The notes: generated by a model from the letters alone, not told the origin. A stretch of DNA of 9,249 bases from Thiotrichaceae bacterium (GCA_015494435.1 WGBH01000136.1:1-9249), one strand, 5' to 3'; positions 1 through 7,530 are shown, counted from the stretch's first letter. Numbers and translations: made by a program.

Positions 1-1287
1 ATTTATATAATACAACAGTATGCCTTTGTTATTGTCCTAGTTGGTTTATTTGTGTCTGTTTTTGGCACCGATGCCGCCAGAAAAGTTGTGCTTCCGCTTG
101 TCCTGCTTTTCTTCATGATTCCACTGCCGGGTTTTTTATATAACACTCTGTCCGGTCATCTGCAGCTAATATCATCAGAGCTGGGTGTTTATATTATTCG
201 GCTTTTTGATATAAGCGTGTATCTTGAAGGTAATGTTATTGACCTTGGTGTATATCAGTTACAGGTTGTTGAGGCATGTAGTGGACTGAGGTATCTCTTT
301 CCATTGATGACGCTGGGTTTAATGATGTCGTATATGTTTAATTCGACATGGTTTAATAAGGCGATTCTTTTCTTCTCCACTATTCCTATCACTGTGTTAA
401 TGAACAGTTTCAGGATAGGTGTTATAGGTATATTGGTAGAATACTACGGCATCTCGATGGCAGAAGGCTTTCTTCATGATTTTGAAGGCTGGATTGTTTT
501 TATGGCTTGTATCTCTGTGCTTATTCTTGAAATGTGGTTGTTGAATAAGTTGTCTAAAAGAGATGTTCCTTTCTCTGAGGTTTTTAATCTCAGTCTCATA
601 GAACCAGAAGCGCCTAAAGTTAATAATTCGCCACCTACCAGATATATACCGAAAACGATAATATTTGTACTTCCGGTTTTAGTAGTCGGCTTGGTTGCAA
701 CAATCTTGACAGAAAATAGGCAACACGTGGTTCCGGATAGGTTGCATTTTAGCCAGTTTCCTATGACGACTGAAAACTATGTTGGTAGAAGAGAGGCATT
801 TTCTTCTGATATTATTGATGCGTTAAACTTTGATGATTATTTAAACGCTGATTTTAATGAAAAGAAGGCTGATGGTGCATATAATATTTATATTGGATAT
901 TATGATACGCAGAGTGCGGATAAGGTGCCTCACTCACCAAAAGCCTGTTTGCCTGGTGGTGGTTGGGTGATTACCGATAGTGATGTTGTTAGTTTTACAA
1001 TTAATGACAATGAAGCTGTAGCTGCGAATCGTGTGGTAATTCATCAAGGTGACAAAAAGCAATTGGTTTATTACTGGTTTAAGCAAAGAGATAGATTAAT
1101 TACCAGTGAGTATCTGGTTAAGTGGTACCTTCTCGTTGACTCCATCTCAAAAAATAGAACGGATGGTGCGTTAATACGGTATGTCACTCCTATGGATCAA
1201 AGTGAAGATTTGGATTCTGCTGAAAAACGGTTAAAGCGGTTTATTGCTGAAGTAAGTCCAATAACAAAGCAATACGTGCCAGACTAA
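1..1287 (+). CDS. xrtD: Exosortase fused to EpsI domain, XrtD-like (5' partial)
   Basis: Integral inner-membrane cysteine transpeptidase/protease that recognises C-terminal sorting tags of the PEP-CTERM/VPLPA-CTERM kind on secreted proteins. The reading frame is open from base 1 and continues upstream of the GTG at 52, so the true start lies outside the window and several N-terminal membrane helices are missing. The family triad is visible: Cys in EACSGLRY (codon 277-279), Arg in NSFRIG (412-414) and His in LHDFEGW (475-477). After a further membrane segment (about 655-705) comes a periplasmic EpsI/DUF3485 domain with its typical HSPKACLPGGGW (Cys codon 946-948), the LVYYWF block and the RTDGALIR block near the end. 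The sequence around LHDFEGW and the following EMWLL is what I remember of XrtD rather than XrtA; this subtype call is from memory. No sorting-tag substrate is encoded in the window. The next gene starts 27 bp downstream, suggesting an operon. Confidence 0.88.
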   Translation: MYIIQQYAFVIVLVGLFVSVFGTDAARKVVLPLVLLFFMIPLPGFLYNTLSGHLQLISSELGVYIIRLFDISVYLEGNVIDLGVYQLQVVEACSGLRYLFPLMTLGLMMSYMFNSTWFNKAILFFSTIPITVLMNSFRIGVIGILVEYYGISMAEGFLHDFEGWIVFMACISVLILEMWLLNKLSKRDVPFSEVFNLSLIEPEAPKVNNSPPTRYIPKTIIFVLPVLVVGLVATILTENRQHVVPDRLHFSQFPMTTENYVGRREAFSSDIIDALNFDDYLNADFNEKKADGAYNIYIGYYDTQSADKVPHSPKACLPGGGWVITDSDVVSFTINDNEAVAANRVVIHQGDKKQLVYYWFKQRDRLITSEYLVKWYLLVDSISKNRTDGALIRYVTPMDQSEDLDSAEKRLKRFIAEVSPITKQYVPD

Positions 1288-1314
1288 AATTGTATTTCAA
1301 AGCCGTAAATATAA

Positions 1315-2952
1315 ATGAACAACGCTGAACTTAGTTTTTATTTAATTGTTGCTATAACGTCTATGGCAATCTGCATGGCTATAATTCCCGTAATGATGCG
1401 TCTTGCGCCTTACATAGGTATGGTGGATTGCCCTGATGAGCGTAAGGTTCATACCGCTGCTGTTCCACGCTCTGGCGGAGTAGGGATTGTTATTGGTATT
1501 CTGATCCCTTTGATCATATGGTTAGATTATTCTAGCTTTAGCGTTTCATTAATCACTGGTTGTACCATCTTATTGGTTTTTGGTGCGTGGGATGACGCCA
1601 GGAATATACGACCAATATTTAAATTCATTGGGCAATTTCTGGCAGCTATATTTGTTGTGTATTATGGTGAAATTTATATCATTCATTTGCCATTTTTTAG
1701 TTACATTGATTTACCTGAATATTTTGGTAAGCCGCTGACAGTTGTCGCCATCGTTGGAATGGTAAACGCATTGAACTTGTCTGATGGGCTTGATGGCTTG
1801 GCTGGCGGTGAAGCTTTGATTTCACTTGCGGCAATCACATACCTGGCGTACCAATTTGAGGGGACTGTCGCTATACTTTTAGCGGCTGCTACTATAGGTG
1901 GTATTTTTGGCTTTTTACGCTTCAATTCCCACCCTGCTCGTATATTTATGGGTGATTCTGGTAGTCAGACGCTTGGGTTTGTATTGGCAGTGTTGGCGGT
2001 ATATTTGACGCAGCAGGTAAACTCACTTGTTAGTCCGGTTGTTGCGCTTTTGTTGTTGGGGTTACCGGTTATAGATAGCGTGGTGGTGTTTTTTTTGAGG
2101 GCTAGACGAGGTGATAGTCTTGTTGTTGCTGCCAAAGATCATTTGCACCATAGGTTATTGGCTTTGGGTTTTTATCATTATGAGTCAGTGGTCATTATTT
2201 ATTCTATACAGATCATACTGATCTTTAGTGCTGCTTTATTTCCGTATGAAAGTGATTTATTGCTTTTTAGTATTTATATGGGTGTTTGCCTGTTAGTTTT
2301 TTCTGTTATCACCATTGCTGAAAGAAGAATGTGGAATGCGCATGGGGGTGGGGGCAATGCGGCTGTTTTTTTGTCGAGTGTGCTTAAGAATAATCAAACT
2401 TTAAAAGTTATCCCATATCAGGTGCTGGTTTCTGGATTGTCTTTATTTGTAGTTTCGGTAGCAATTATGTCTACTGATGTCCCTGTCGATTTAGGCGCAT
2501 CAGCGCTCGTTTTATGTCTATTATTATTTGGAGCGATAACGATAAACTGGCTTGGCCATATTTTATATAGGTTGTTAATGTTCGTTACAATCGGTTTTTC
2601 AGTATATCTGCTGTCTACATATCCACCACCCTGGTTACTTGAACAAGTTAGTTTGGTTTATTTGTTTTTTTTAATAATTACTATTTCATCATTTATAACT
2701 GTACGTGTTGCTACCATTGATCAATTTCAGATCACACCTTTGGACTATTTGGTCGTTATAATGGCTATCATCGTCAGTGTGGCTCCAGGTATTGAGCATG
2801 GAGCCTCAAGTGTGGTTTGGATGGTTGTTCAGATAATCATTCTATTTTATGCATGTGAATTAGTTATTCAGAATATGACAAGTCATTTTAATCGCTTTAC
2901 TGGTTCAGTAGCATTGGCGCTTGCACTGATTGCGTATAGAGGTTTGATTTAA
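1315..2952 (+). CDS. Polyprenyl-phosphate sugar-1-phosphate transferase, WecA/MraY superfamily, with C-terminal membrane extension
   Basis: Likely initiating enzyme of the EPS: it would transfer a sugar-1-phosphate (HexNAc-1-P in WecA) from a UDP-sugar to undecaprenyl phosphate at the inner membrane. Motifs in order: VDCPDERKVH with PRSGG (residues 37-55), the catalytic-type Asp pair DDARNIRP (93-100), NALNLSDGLDGLAGG (151-165), FMGDSGSQ (211-218) and the basic DHLHHRLL loop (275-282). These are complete for the family. WecA proteins are usually about 360 residues; this one is 545. The additional ~190 residues after a glycine-rich break (HGGGGN, 343-348) hold about six or seven hydrophobic segments of unknown role. 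The ATG at 1315 lies 27 bp after the exosortase stop, with no strong Shine-Dalgarno (SD) sequence visible; translation may depend on the upstream gene. The sugar specificity cannot be read. The family call is secure; the role as the initiator for this locus is inferred from context. Confidence 0.9.
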   Translation: MNNAELSFYLIVAITSMAICMAIIPVMMRLAPYIGMVDCPDERKVHTAAVPRSGGVGIVIGILIPLIIWLDYSSFSVSLITGCTILLVFGAWDDARNIRPIFKFIGQFLAAIFVVYYGEIYIIHLPFFSYIDLPEYFGKPLTVVAIVGMVNALNLSDGLDGLAGGEALISLAAITYLAYQFEGTVAILLAAATIGGIFGFLRFNSHPARIFMGDSGSQTLGFVLAVLAVYLTQQVNSLVSPVVALLLLGLPVIDSVVVFFLRARRGDSLVVAAKDHLHHRLLALGFYHYESVVIIYSIQIILIFSAALFPYESDLLLFSIYMGVCLLVFSVITIAERRMWNAHGGGGNAAVFLSSVLKNNQTLKVIPYQVLVSGLSLFVVSVAIMSTDVPVDLGASALVLCLLLFGAITINWLGHILYRLLMFVTIGFSVYLLSTYPPPWLLEQVSLVYLFFLIITISSFITVRVATIDQFQITPLDYLVVIMAIIVSVAPGIEHGASSVVWMVVQIIILFYACELVIQNMTSHFNRFTGSVALALALIAYRGLI

Positions 2953-3085
2953 TTGTGTTTTTTATTACAGTATGTATGTCGTGCGTTGATAACTTACAGT
3001 TTATTTGATGCCACATAAATCTCAAAAGCGTCTATAATTCAACCATGTTTTTTCTTAAAATCTTATAATTCAAAGAAGTGTCATA
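2953..3085 (+). promoter_or_regulatory. Intergenic region, candidate promoter/leader of the export genes
   Basis: This 133-bp AT-rich gap is the only substantial non-coding stretch. It contains two perfect -10-like TATAAT hexamers, at 3033-3038 and 3064-3069, but neither has a convincing TTGACA-like -35 box at 16-18 bp or an extended -10 TG. A TTGATA at 2986-2991 is too far away to pair with either. A promoter here is plausible because all other gaps in the operon are 46 bp or less, and the poor -35 would fit activator-dependent transcription. No terminator-like hairpin with a U-tract was found after the preceding gene, so read-through is also possible. Confidence 0.35.
3033..3073. repeat. 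Direct repeat TATAATTCAA, two copies 31 bp apart
   Basis: The 10-mer TATAATTCAA occurs exactly at 3033-3042 and again at 3064-3073, 31 bp start to start, roughly three helical turns, just upstream of the export gene start. Each copy contains a -10-like TATAAT. They could be tandem -10 elements or a repeated operator half-site, or chance in AT-rich DNA. Only the repeat itself is directly seen. Confidence 0.5.
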
Positions 3086-3682
3086 ATGTCAATGAAAACA
3101 ATAGCCTTTCGGTTAATACTTTCTTACTTTTTAGTGTCTTTTTCCATGCAGGCGATTGCTGAAACTGTTATTGGTTCTACAAAAGCCGTGCCAGGCTCCG
3201 AATCGTATTTAATCGGTCCTGGAGATATTTTAAATGTTTCGGTGTGGAAAGAGGAAGGTATGCAGTTGGAGGTGCTAGTTAGGCCAGATGGTGAAATTAC
3301 TTTTCCACTGGCTGGTGAAATCAAGGCTGGCGGCCTGACAACAAGGCTATTATCTGATGAGCTTGTTAGAAAATTAAAGAAATATATACCGAATCCAAAT
3401 GTAACAGTTAGTGTTATAAGAACTGTGAGCAACAAGATATATGTTATTGGAAAGGTTAATCGTCCGGGTGAGTACACCGCTACAGGATATATGGATGTAT
3501 TACAGGCTTTGACGATGGCAGGTGGTTTAACTCCCTATGCTGACTCCGATAAAATTAAAATTATACGGCGCACGGATACAGGTACTAAAATGAAATTGTT
3601 TGATTACGATGAGGTGGTTAGCGGTGAGCGCCTGGATATGAATGTCATTTTAAAGGCAGGCGATACGGTTGTTGTGCCGTAA
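3086..3682 (+). CDS. Periplasmic polysaccharide export protein (short Wza/OPX type, PEP-CTERM-associated)
   Basis: Export component that would form a periplasmic ring guiding the EPS to the outer membrane. Residues 1-25 are a Sec signal peptide (basic start, hydrophobic core, cleavage likely after AIA before Glu26); there is no lipobox cysteine. A Poly_export domain follows, opening with YLIGPGDILNVSVW (41-54) and RPDGEITFPLAG, then an SLBB domain with VIGKVNRPGEY and ALTMAGGLTPYAD, ending at GDTVVVP. At 198 residues it is about half the size of E. coli Wza (around 380): it lacks later SLBB repeats and the amphipathic helix that forms Wza's outer-membrane pore. The short form matches the PEP-CTERM-associated export family (TIGR03027-like, from memory). 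The SD sequence AAAGAAG at 3072-3078 is well spaced for ATG 3086 and favours it over the in-frame ATG at 3092. The beta-barrel gene follows after 33 bp and probably supplies the outer-membrane part. Confidence 0.92.
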   Translation: MSMKTIAFRLILSYFLVSFSMQAIAETVIGSTKAVPGSESYLIGPGDILNVSVWKEEGMQLEVLVRPDGEITFPLAGEIKAGGLTTRLLSDELVRKLKKYIPNPNVTVSVIRTVSNKIYVIGKVNRPGEYTATGYMDVLQALTMAGGLTPYADSDKIKIIRRTDTGTKMKLFDYDEVVSGERLDMNVILKAGDTVVVP

Positions 3683-3715
3683 ATAACTCTATTTGTTTTT
3701 TGCTACTAAGAATTC

Positions 3716-4933
3716 GTGTTTGCAGTTTCTAACATATATGGAGTGATTTGGATCTGCTTCGTATTTTTTTATGCGTCAGATTTATGTGCTAAAGAATATT
3801 TGGTTGAAGCAGATATTGATGCGCGCTCTGAATATAATAGCAATATTTTCTTAACGAATCTCCCGCATGATAGTACTAAGGGTGTAATTGTTACGCCATC
3901 GTTATCAGGAGTAGTTCAAGAAAAAAATTGGGATGCTAAATTTGGCGCTAGAGTTAGAAGCCACAATTATTCGGATAGTAACCTTGATAGTAATGACCAG
4001 TATTATGATTTTATAGGTAGGTATATTGCTGAGCGTGATATCTTTTCTTTGAATGTGAATTATGATTTAGCGAGTAATTTGAATTCCACGTCGACAGATT
4101 TTGGTGTTGTCGGCCGTAGAATTAACACTAAAAATCAGAGCATTACTCCACAATATACACGGTTATTGAGTGAGAGAGCTGTTTTAATGCTTTCTTATAC
4201 GTATAGGGATGTCGATTTTCTGGAGGCTGAAAACACCGGGTTTACACCATATATAACCAAATCAGGTTCAGGATCATTGGTATATGATCTAACGGAAAAA
4301 GATAAGTTAACTATTGGTTTATCGATGGTTGACTACACAAGTAAAAATGAATTGGTGACGTATAAACTGTTTTCGTCTCGTATTGGTGTTGAGCATGAGT
4401 TTTCTGAAACATTATCAGGGGATTTTACGCTAGGGGTTTCCAAGCGAACGTCGACAAATCTACAAACGTTTTCATATGATTTTCTGGGGCAACCCATTAC
4501 GATTAATCAGGTGATTGATGCAAATGATCGTGGTTTGCTTCTTGATGTTGGTGTAAAGAAAGTATTTGAAAGAGGTCGAATTGAGGGAAGGGTTAGTCGT
4601 GACAATGTGACTGATTCGTTTGGTGGCTTAAATGAGATAGATCGATTTACAATAAACTATATTAATAAATTATCCTCTATATGGAGGTATAAGATTAGTG
4701 GGCGTTTTGAAGATATTGCATCTATAAGTTCAGATTCAACTGCCACTGATCGTAGAAATTTTTTCTTTGAGTCAATTGTATATTATTCTATTAGTGGAAG
4801 CTGGAACGTTAATGCATCCTATCGTTATATTCAAAGAAAGTTCAAAAGCGATATAAGTGGCGATAGAGCTCCCCACTCAAACAGGATATTTGTTGGTGTG
4901 ACCTACAATTTCTCACCGTTATCAACATTTTAG
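3716..4933 (+). CDS. Outer-membrane beta-barrel protein of the EPS locus (EpsL/BBP2-like)
   Basis: Predicted 405-residue outer-membrane protein. A hydrophobic signal sequence covers residues 1-25 (cleavage probably after LCA, before Lys26; the cysteine does not sit in a good lipobox). The mature part is almost wholly alternating polar/hydrophobic segments rich in Tyr, Phe, Asn and Asp, with strand-turn patterns such as SEYNSNIFLT near the start and FVGVTYNFSPLSTF at the end; the terminal Phe fits the outer-membrane insertion signal. Length, context and the opening motif fit the BBP2-type barrels called EpsL or TIGR03016-like in PEP-CTERM/EPS loci, though sequence conservation there is low. 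The start is uncertain: GTG 3716 is the first start after an in-frame stop at 3707-3709, the SD is weak, and the signal peptide lacks the usual basic residues; GTG 3743 is an alternative. The barrel probably forms the outer-membrane exit for the glycan with the short SLBB protein upstream. Confidence 0.8.
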   Translation: MFAVSNIYGVIWICFVFFYASDLCAKEYLVEADIDARSEYNSNIFLTNLPHDSTKGVIVTPSLSGVVQEKNWDAKFGARVRSHNYSDSNLDSNDQYYDFIGRYIAERDIFSLNVNYDLASNLNSTSTDFGVVGRRINTKNQSITPQYTRLLSERAVLMLSYTYRDVDFLEAENTGFTPYITKSGSGSLVYDLTEKDKLTIGLSMVDYTSKNELVTYKLFSSRIGVEHEFSETLSGDFTLGVSKRTSTNLQTFSYDFLGQPITINQVIDANDRGLLLDVGVKKVFERGRIEGRVSRDNVTDSFGGLNEIDRFTINYINKLSSIWRYKISGRFEDIASISSDSTATDRRNFFFESIVYYSISGSWNVNASYRYIQRKFKSDISGDRAPHSNRIFVGVTYNFSPLSTF

Positions 4934-4944
4934 ATACAGATAAA

Positions 4945-4957
4945 CTATTATTAATAG
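4945..4957 (+). other. Small perfect hairpin between barrel and Wzz genes
   Basis: CTATT-ATT-AATAG forms a perfect 5-bp stem with a 3-base loop, followed by an AT-rich but interrupted T stretch. The stem has only one G-C pair, so it is too weak to call an intrinsic terminator; the downstream gene is more likely co-transcribed. It is listed only as visible symmetry. Confidence 0.2.
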
Positions 4958-4979
4958 GCTTTATTTTAAGGTTTTAGCT

Positions 4980-6719
4980 ATGGATGAACAAGAGCAAGAA
5001 AAAGACATTCAAGACTACATAGTTGCTGTTAGAAAAAGAAAAACGGCAATATTTTCGATATTTTCTGTAATTATATTCATTACTGTATCTGTTGCATTTT
5101 TGTTGCCGGCTGTATATAAATCTAGTTCCACAATTTTGATTGAGCAACAGGAGATTCCGCCAGAATTAGTTATGTCAACAGTGACAAGCTATGCTGCAGA
5201 AAGAATCCAGACAATTCAAGCTCGTGTAATGTCGAGAACAAATTTGTTGAAAATAATTGATAAATTTAAATTGTATGAAAATGAGCGGAAGTTTGAGACA
5301 ACAGAAGAAATAATTGAGAAGATGCATGAAGATGTATCGATGGACATCATTAGTGCAGAAGTTGTTGATCCACGGACGGGTAGGCCATCGTCTGCCACAA
5401 TTGCCTTCACGCTAGCGTTTAAGGGAGAATCTCCATCAGTCGTGCAGCGTGTCGCTAACGAGTTAGCTTCCTTGTATTTAAATGAAAACCTGACAAGCCG
5501 TGCGCAGAAAGCGTCAGAGACGTCTATTTTCTTCAAAGAAGAAACCGTTCGTTTAGGTAATCAGATTGATAGCTTAGAAAGTAAGCTAGCTTCTTTTAAG
5601 CAAAAACATGCCGATGCGCTGCCAGAACTTCAGCAATTGAATCTTAGCGTATTACAAAGGAAGGAATCAGAATTAGCAACAATTGATGCCAGTTTAAGAA
5701 CCTTAAACGAAAAAGCTTTCTATTTAAACGGTCAACTTGCGCAAATTGACCCAGGTAACCCGGCTGTGCCGGGGGCTTCTGATAGATTAAAAGTAATACA
5801 GGCAGAGTATGCCTCACTTCGCTCCAAATATTCTGATGAACATCCTGATGTTATTAGGTTAAAAAATGAAATAGCCTCTTTAGAACAGGGAACTGGCATA
5901 TCAAATAATGTTGATGCGATTGCAGAAGAGTTAAGTCGGCTTAATGCTGAATTGGTGCTGAAAAAACAACATTATACTGTTGACCATCCTGATATTATTA
6001 GTTTACAAGAGAAGATTAAAGCATTAAATGGAGAACTGTCTGCAATTAAAAGTCGGCCTGTTGATGAGCATTATAAAGAGCATGCTGATAATCCTTTATA
6101 TATTACTATTGAATCACAAGTTGCTGGTGTGAAAAGTGAGATTAAATCAGTAAAAATGCAGCGTGAAACAATCCTGAAAAGTATATCTGAACTTGAAAAG
6201 TCACTATACAATGCCCCACAGGTGGAGCGTGAATATTTAGTATTAAAAAGGGATTATGAAAATGCTATTAAACGTTATCAGGAAACAAAAAATAAGCAAA
6301 TGCGAGCTGATGTTGCGAAACAGCTGGAAGCAGAGAGTAAAGGTGAGAAATTTACATTAATTGACCCTGCGGCGTTACCAGAAAAACCTGTTAGTCCAAA
6401 TCGACCTGCAATTATCTTTTTAGGATTAATTTTGGCCTTAGGTAGTGGTTTAGGTTTTGCAATAGTTGCTGACGCTATTAGTGGAACTGTTCATGGGGCA
6501 AGAAGTGTTAAGCGATCACTGGGGGCGTTGCCGTTATCTGTAATACCTTATGAAATGAATCTGCAAGATAGAGTGAAATCCAAACGTGTTAAAAAGCGTA
6601 TTGTTATTTTATTTATAGCGGTTATTGTCTTCGCATTACTATTTATTCATTTTGTTGTGTCTCCGCTTGATGTTCTATGGTTCAGAATATTGCGTAAAAT
6701 TGAGATATTAATGGCATAA
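4980..6719 (+). CDS. Chain-length determinant / polysaccharide co-polymerase (Wzz/GumC family)
   Basis: Inner-membrane protein with a large periplasmic coiled-coil that sets glycan length and works with the BY-kinase encoded next. The Wzz domain starts with DIQDYIVAVRKRK, TM1 is about residues 23-43, and the periplasmic part (about 44-475) is long and heptad-rich. The proline-rich PEKPVSPNRP (467-476) leads into TM2 (about 478-500). A cytoplasmic stretch with LPLSVIPYE is followed by a third membrane helix (about 541-561) and the ending PLDVLWFRIL, a C-terminus I recall from GumC-like proteins of gammaproteobacterial EPS loci. The coiled coil contains two similar units: SDEHPDVIRLKNEI (around 285-298) and TVDHPDIISLQEKI (around 333-346), 48 residues apart. 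The kinase domain is a separate protein rather than fused as in Wzc. A good SD sequence, TAAGG (4967-4971), supports the ATG at 4980. The kinase gene follows after 26 bp. Confidence 0.93.
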   Translation: MDEQEQEKDIQDYIVAVRKRKTAIFSIFSVIIFITVSVAFLLPAVYKSSSTILIEQQEIPPELVMSTVTSYAAERIQTIQARVMSRTNLLKIIDKFKLYENERKFETTEEIIEKMHEDVSMDIISAEVVDPRTGRPSSATIAFTLAFKGESPSVVQRVANELASLYLNENLTSRAQKASETSIFFKEETVRLGNQIDSLESKLASFKQKHADALPELQQLNLSVLQRKESELATIDASLRTLNEKAFYLNGQLAQIDPGNPAVPGASDRLKVIQAEYASLRSKYSDEHPDVIRLKNEIASLEQGTGISNNVDAIAEELSRLNAELVLKKQHYTVDHPDIISLQEKIKALNGELSAIKSRPVDEHYKEHADNPLYITIESQVAGVKSEIKSVKMQRETILKSISELEKSLYNAPQVEREYLVLKRDYENAIKRYQETKNKQMRADVAKQLEAESKGEKFTLIDPAALPEKPVSPNRPAIIFLGLILALGSGLGFAIVADAISGTVHGARSVKRSLGALPLSVIPYEMNLQDRVKSKRVKKRIVILFIAVIVFALLFIHFVVSPLDVLWFRILRKIEILMA

Positions 6720-6745
6720 TTTAATACATACTTGAGATTGGTTCG

Positions 6746-7528
6746 ATGGAAAAAATACAACAAGCATTAGAAAGGGCGAAACGACAAAGAGAAAGTGCTG
6801 ATAAGAACATGGGCGTGCGTCAAAGTCATGCAGAAGATGTGCAGTCGATTATTTATACTAGAACTCAATCGATGGAAGGTCATTCGGAAACTCAGCGAGA
6901 AAATCGAATTTTAAGCGCGATGGGGCATAGCCAGTATGCTGATGCATTTAAAATACTATCGACGCAAGTTATGCAGCGAATGGAGGAGCATCAATGGTCT
7001 TCACTTGCTGTTACTAGTGCTGGTGAAGATGAGGGTAAAACAACTACGGCAATAAACCTAGGTATTAGTATTGCTAAAGAGATTGAATATACAGTTCTGT
7101 TGGTTGATGCCAATCTCAGAAGCCCAGAGCTACACAAGTATTTTGGAATAACGCCAAAAAGGGGCTTAAGCGATTACTTGCAAAATGACGCTGAGTTAGC
7201 TGATTTATTGATACGACCTGGTGATATAGATCATTTTGTTATTCTGCCCGGTGGATCGCCAATTATGAATTCAACCGAAATGCTTGGCTCTCCGAAAATG
7301 TGTTCACTGGTTGAAGAGTTAAAAGACAGATATCCAAAACGTGTCATTATATTTGATTTGCCGCCGGTGTTAAATACCGCTGATACGTTGTCATTTGTAC
7401 CTTGTATTGATTGCGCGTTAATTGTTGTTGAAGATGACACCGCTAAAGAAACTGAGCTAAAGCAAACGGTTGAGCTGTTATCGGTAACAAACATTATAGG
7501 CACAGTATTGAACAAAGCTAGATATTAA
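6746..7528 (+). CDS. BY-type tyrosine autokinase of exopolysaccharide/PEP-CTERM locus (CpsD/Wzc kinase domain)
   Basis: Cytoplasmic bacterial tyrosine kinase thought to cycle with the Wzz partner and so gate polymerisation and export. The N-terminus MEKIQQALERAKRQR is characteristic of stand-alone EPS-locus kinases. The Walker A region is SAGEDEGKTTTAINLG (Lys98), Walker A' is LLVDANLRSPELHKYFG (Asp121) and Walker B is VIIFDLPPV (Asp204); GLSDYL and LPGG blocks lie between them. At 260 residues the domain is complete. Two oddities: the usual PGEGK core of Walker A reads EDEGK, which still keeps the GK[ST] phosphate loop, and the protein stops at NKARY, so the tyrosine-rich tail that normally carries the autophosphorylation sites is missing apart from one terminal Tyr. 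It resembles the PEP-CTERM-locus kinase family (TIGR03018-like, from memory). Its stop lies 2 bp before the next start, implying translational coupling with the sulfurylase/APS kinase gene. Confidence 0.92.
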   Translation: MEKIQQALERAKRQRESADKNMGVRQSHAEDVQSIIYTRTQSMEGHSETQRENRILSAMGHSQYADAFKILSTQVMQRMEEHQWSSLAVTSAGEDEGKTTTAINLGISIAKEIEYTVLLVDANLRSPELHKYFGITPKRGLSDYLQNDAELADLLIRPGDIDHFVILPGGSPIMNSTEMLGSPKMCSLVEELKDRYPKRVIIFDLPPVLNTADTLSFVPCIDCALIVVEDDTAKETELKQTVELLSVTNIIGTVLNKARY

Positions 7529-7530
7529 AT

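Noticed and set aside
1701..1925. Minus-strand open frame of 74 codons inside the sugar-phosphate transferase gene
   Set aside because: It lies wholly antisense to a gene with clear conserved motifs, and its translation is low-complexity and matches no family I know.
2210..2224. Inverted repeat AGATC-ATACT-GATCT
   Set aside because: A short 5-bp symmetry inside a well-conserved coding gene; most likely chance.
2986..3014. TTGATA as a sigma-70 -35 box
   Set aside because: No -10-like hexamer falls 15-19 bp downstream; the nearest TATAAT is far out of range.
2953..3085. Sigma-54 promoter, as might be expected for a PrsK/PrsR-regulated EPS locus
   Set aside because: No TGGC-N8-TTGC-like -24/-12 pair is present on the plus strand in this gap.
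3124..3477. Minus-strand open frame of 117 codons inside the export gene
   Set aside because: It is antisense to a strongly conserved SLBB protein, its product is Ser/Thr/Pro-rich as expected of a shadow frame, and there is no good ribosome site.
4945..4970. Possible intrinsic terminator between the barrel and Wzz genes
   Set aside because: The stem is only 5 bp with one G-C pair and the T stretch is broken, so it is not credible as a terminator.
5216..5536. Minus-strand open frame of 106 codons inside the chain-length gene
   Set aside because: Antisense shadow of a real coding region, with no recognisable domain.
7231..7515. Minus-strand open frame of 94 codons inside the kinase gene
   Set aside because: Antisense shadow over Walker B and the C-terminal part of a conserved kinase.
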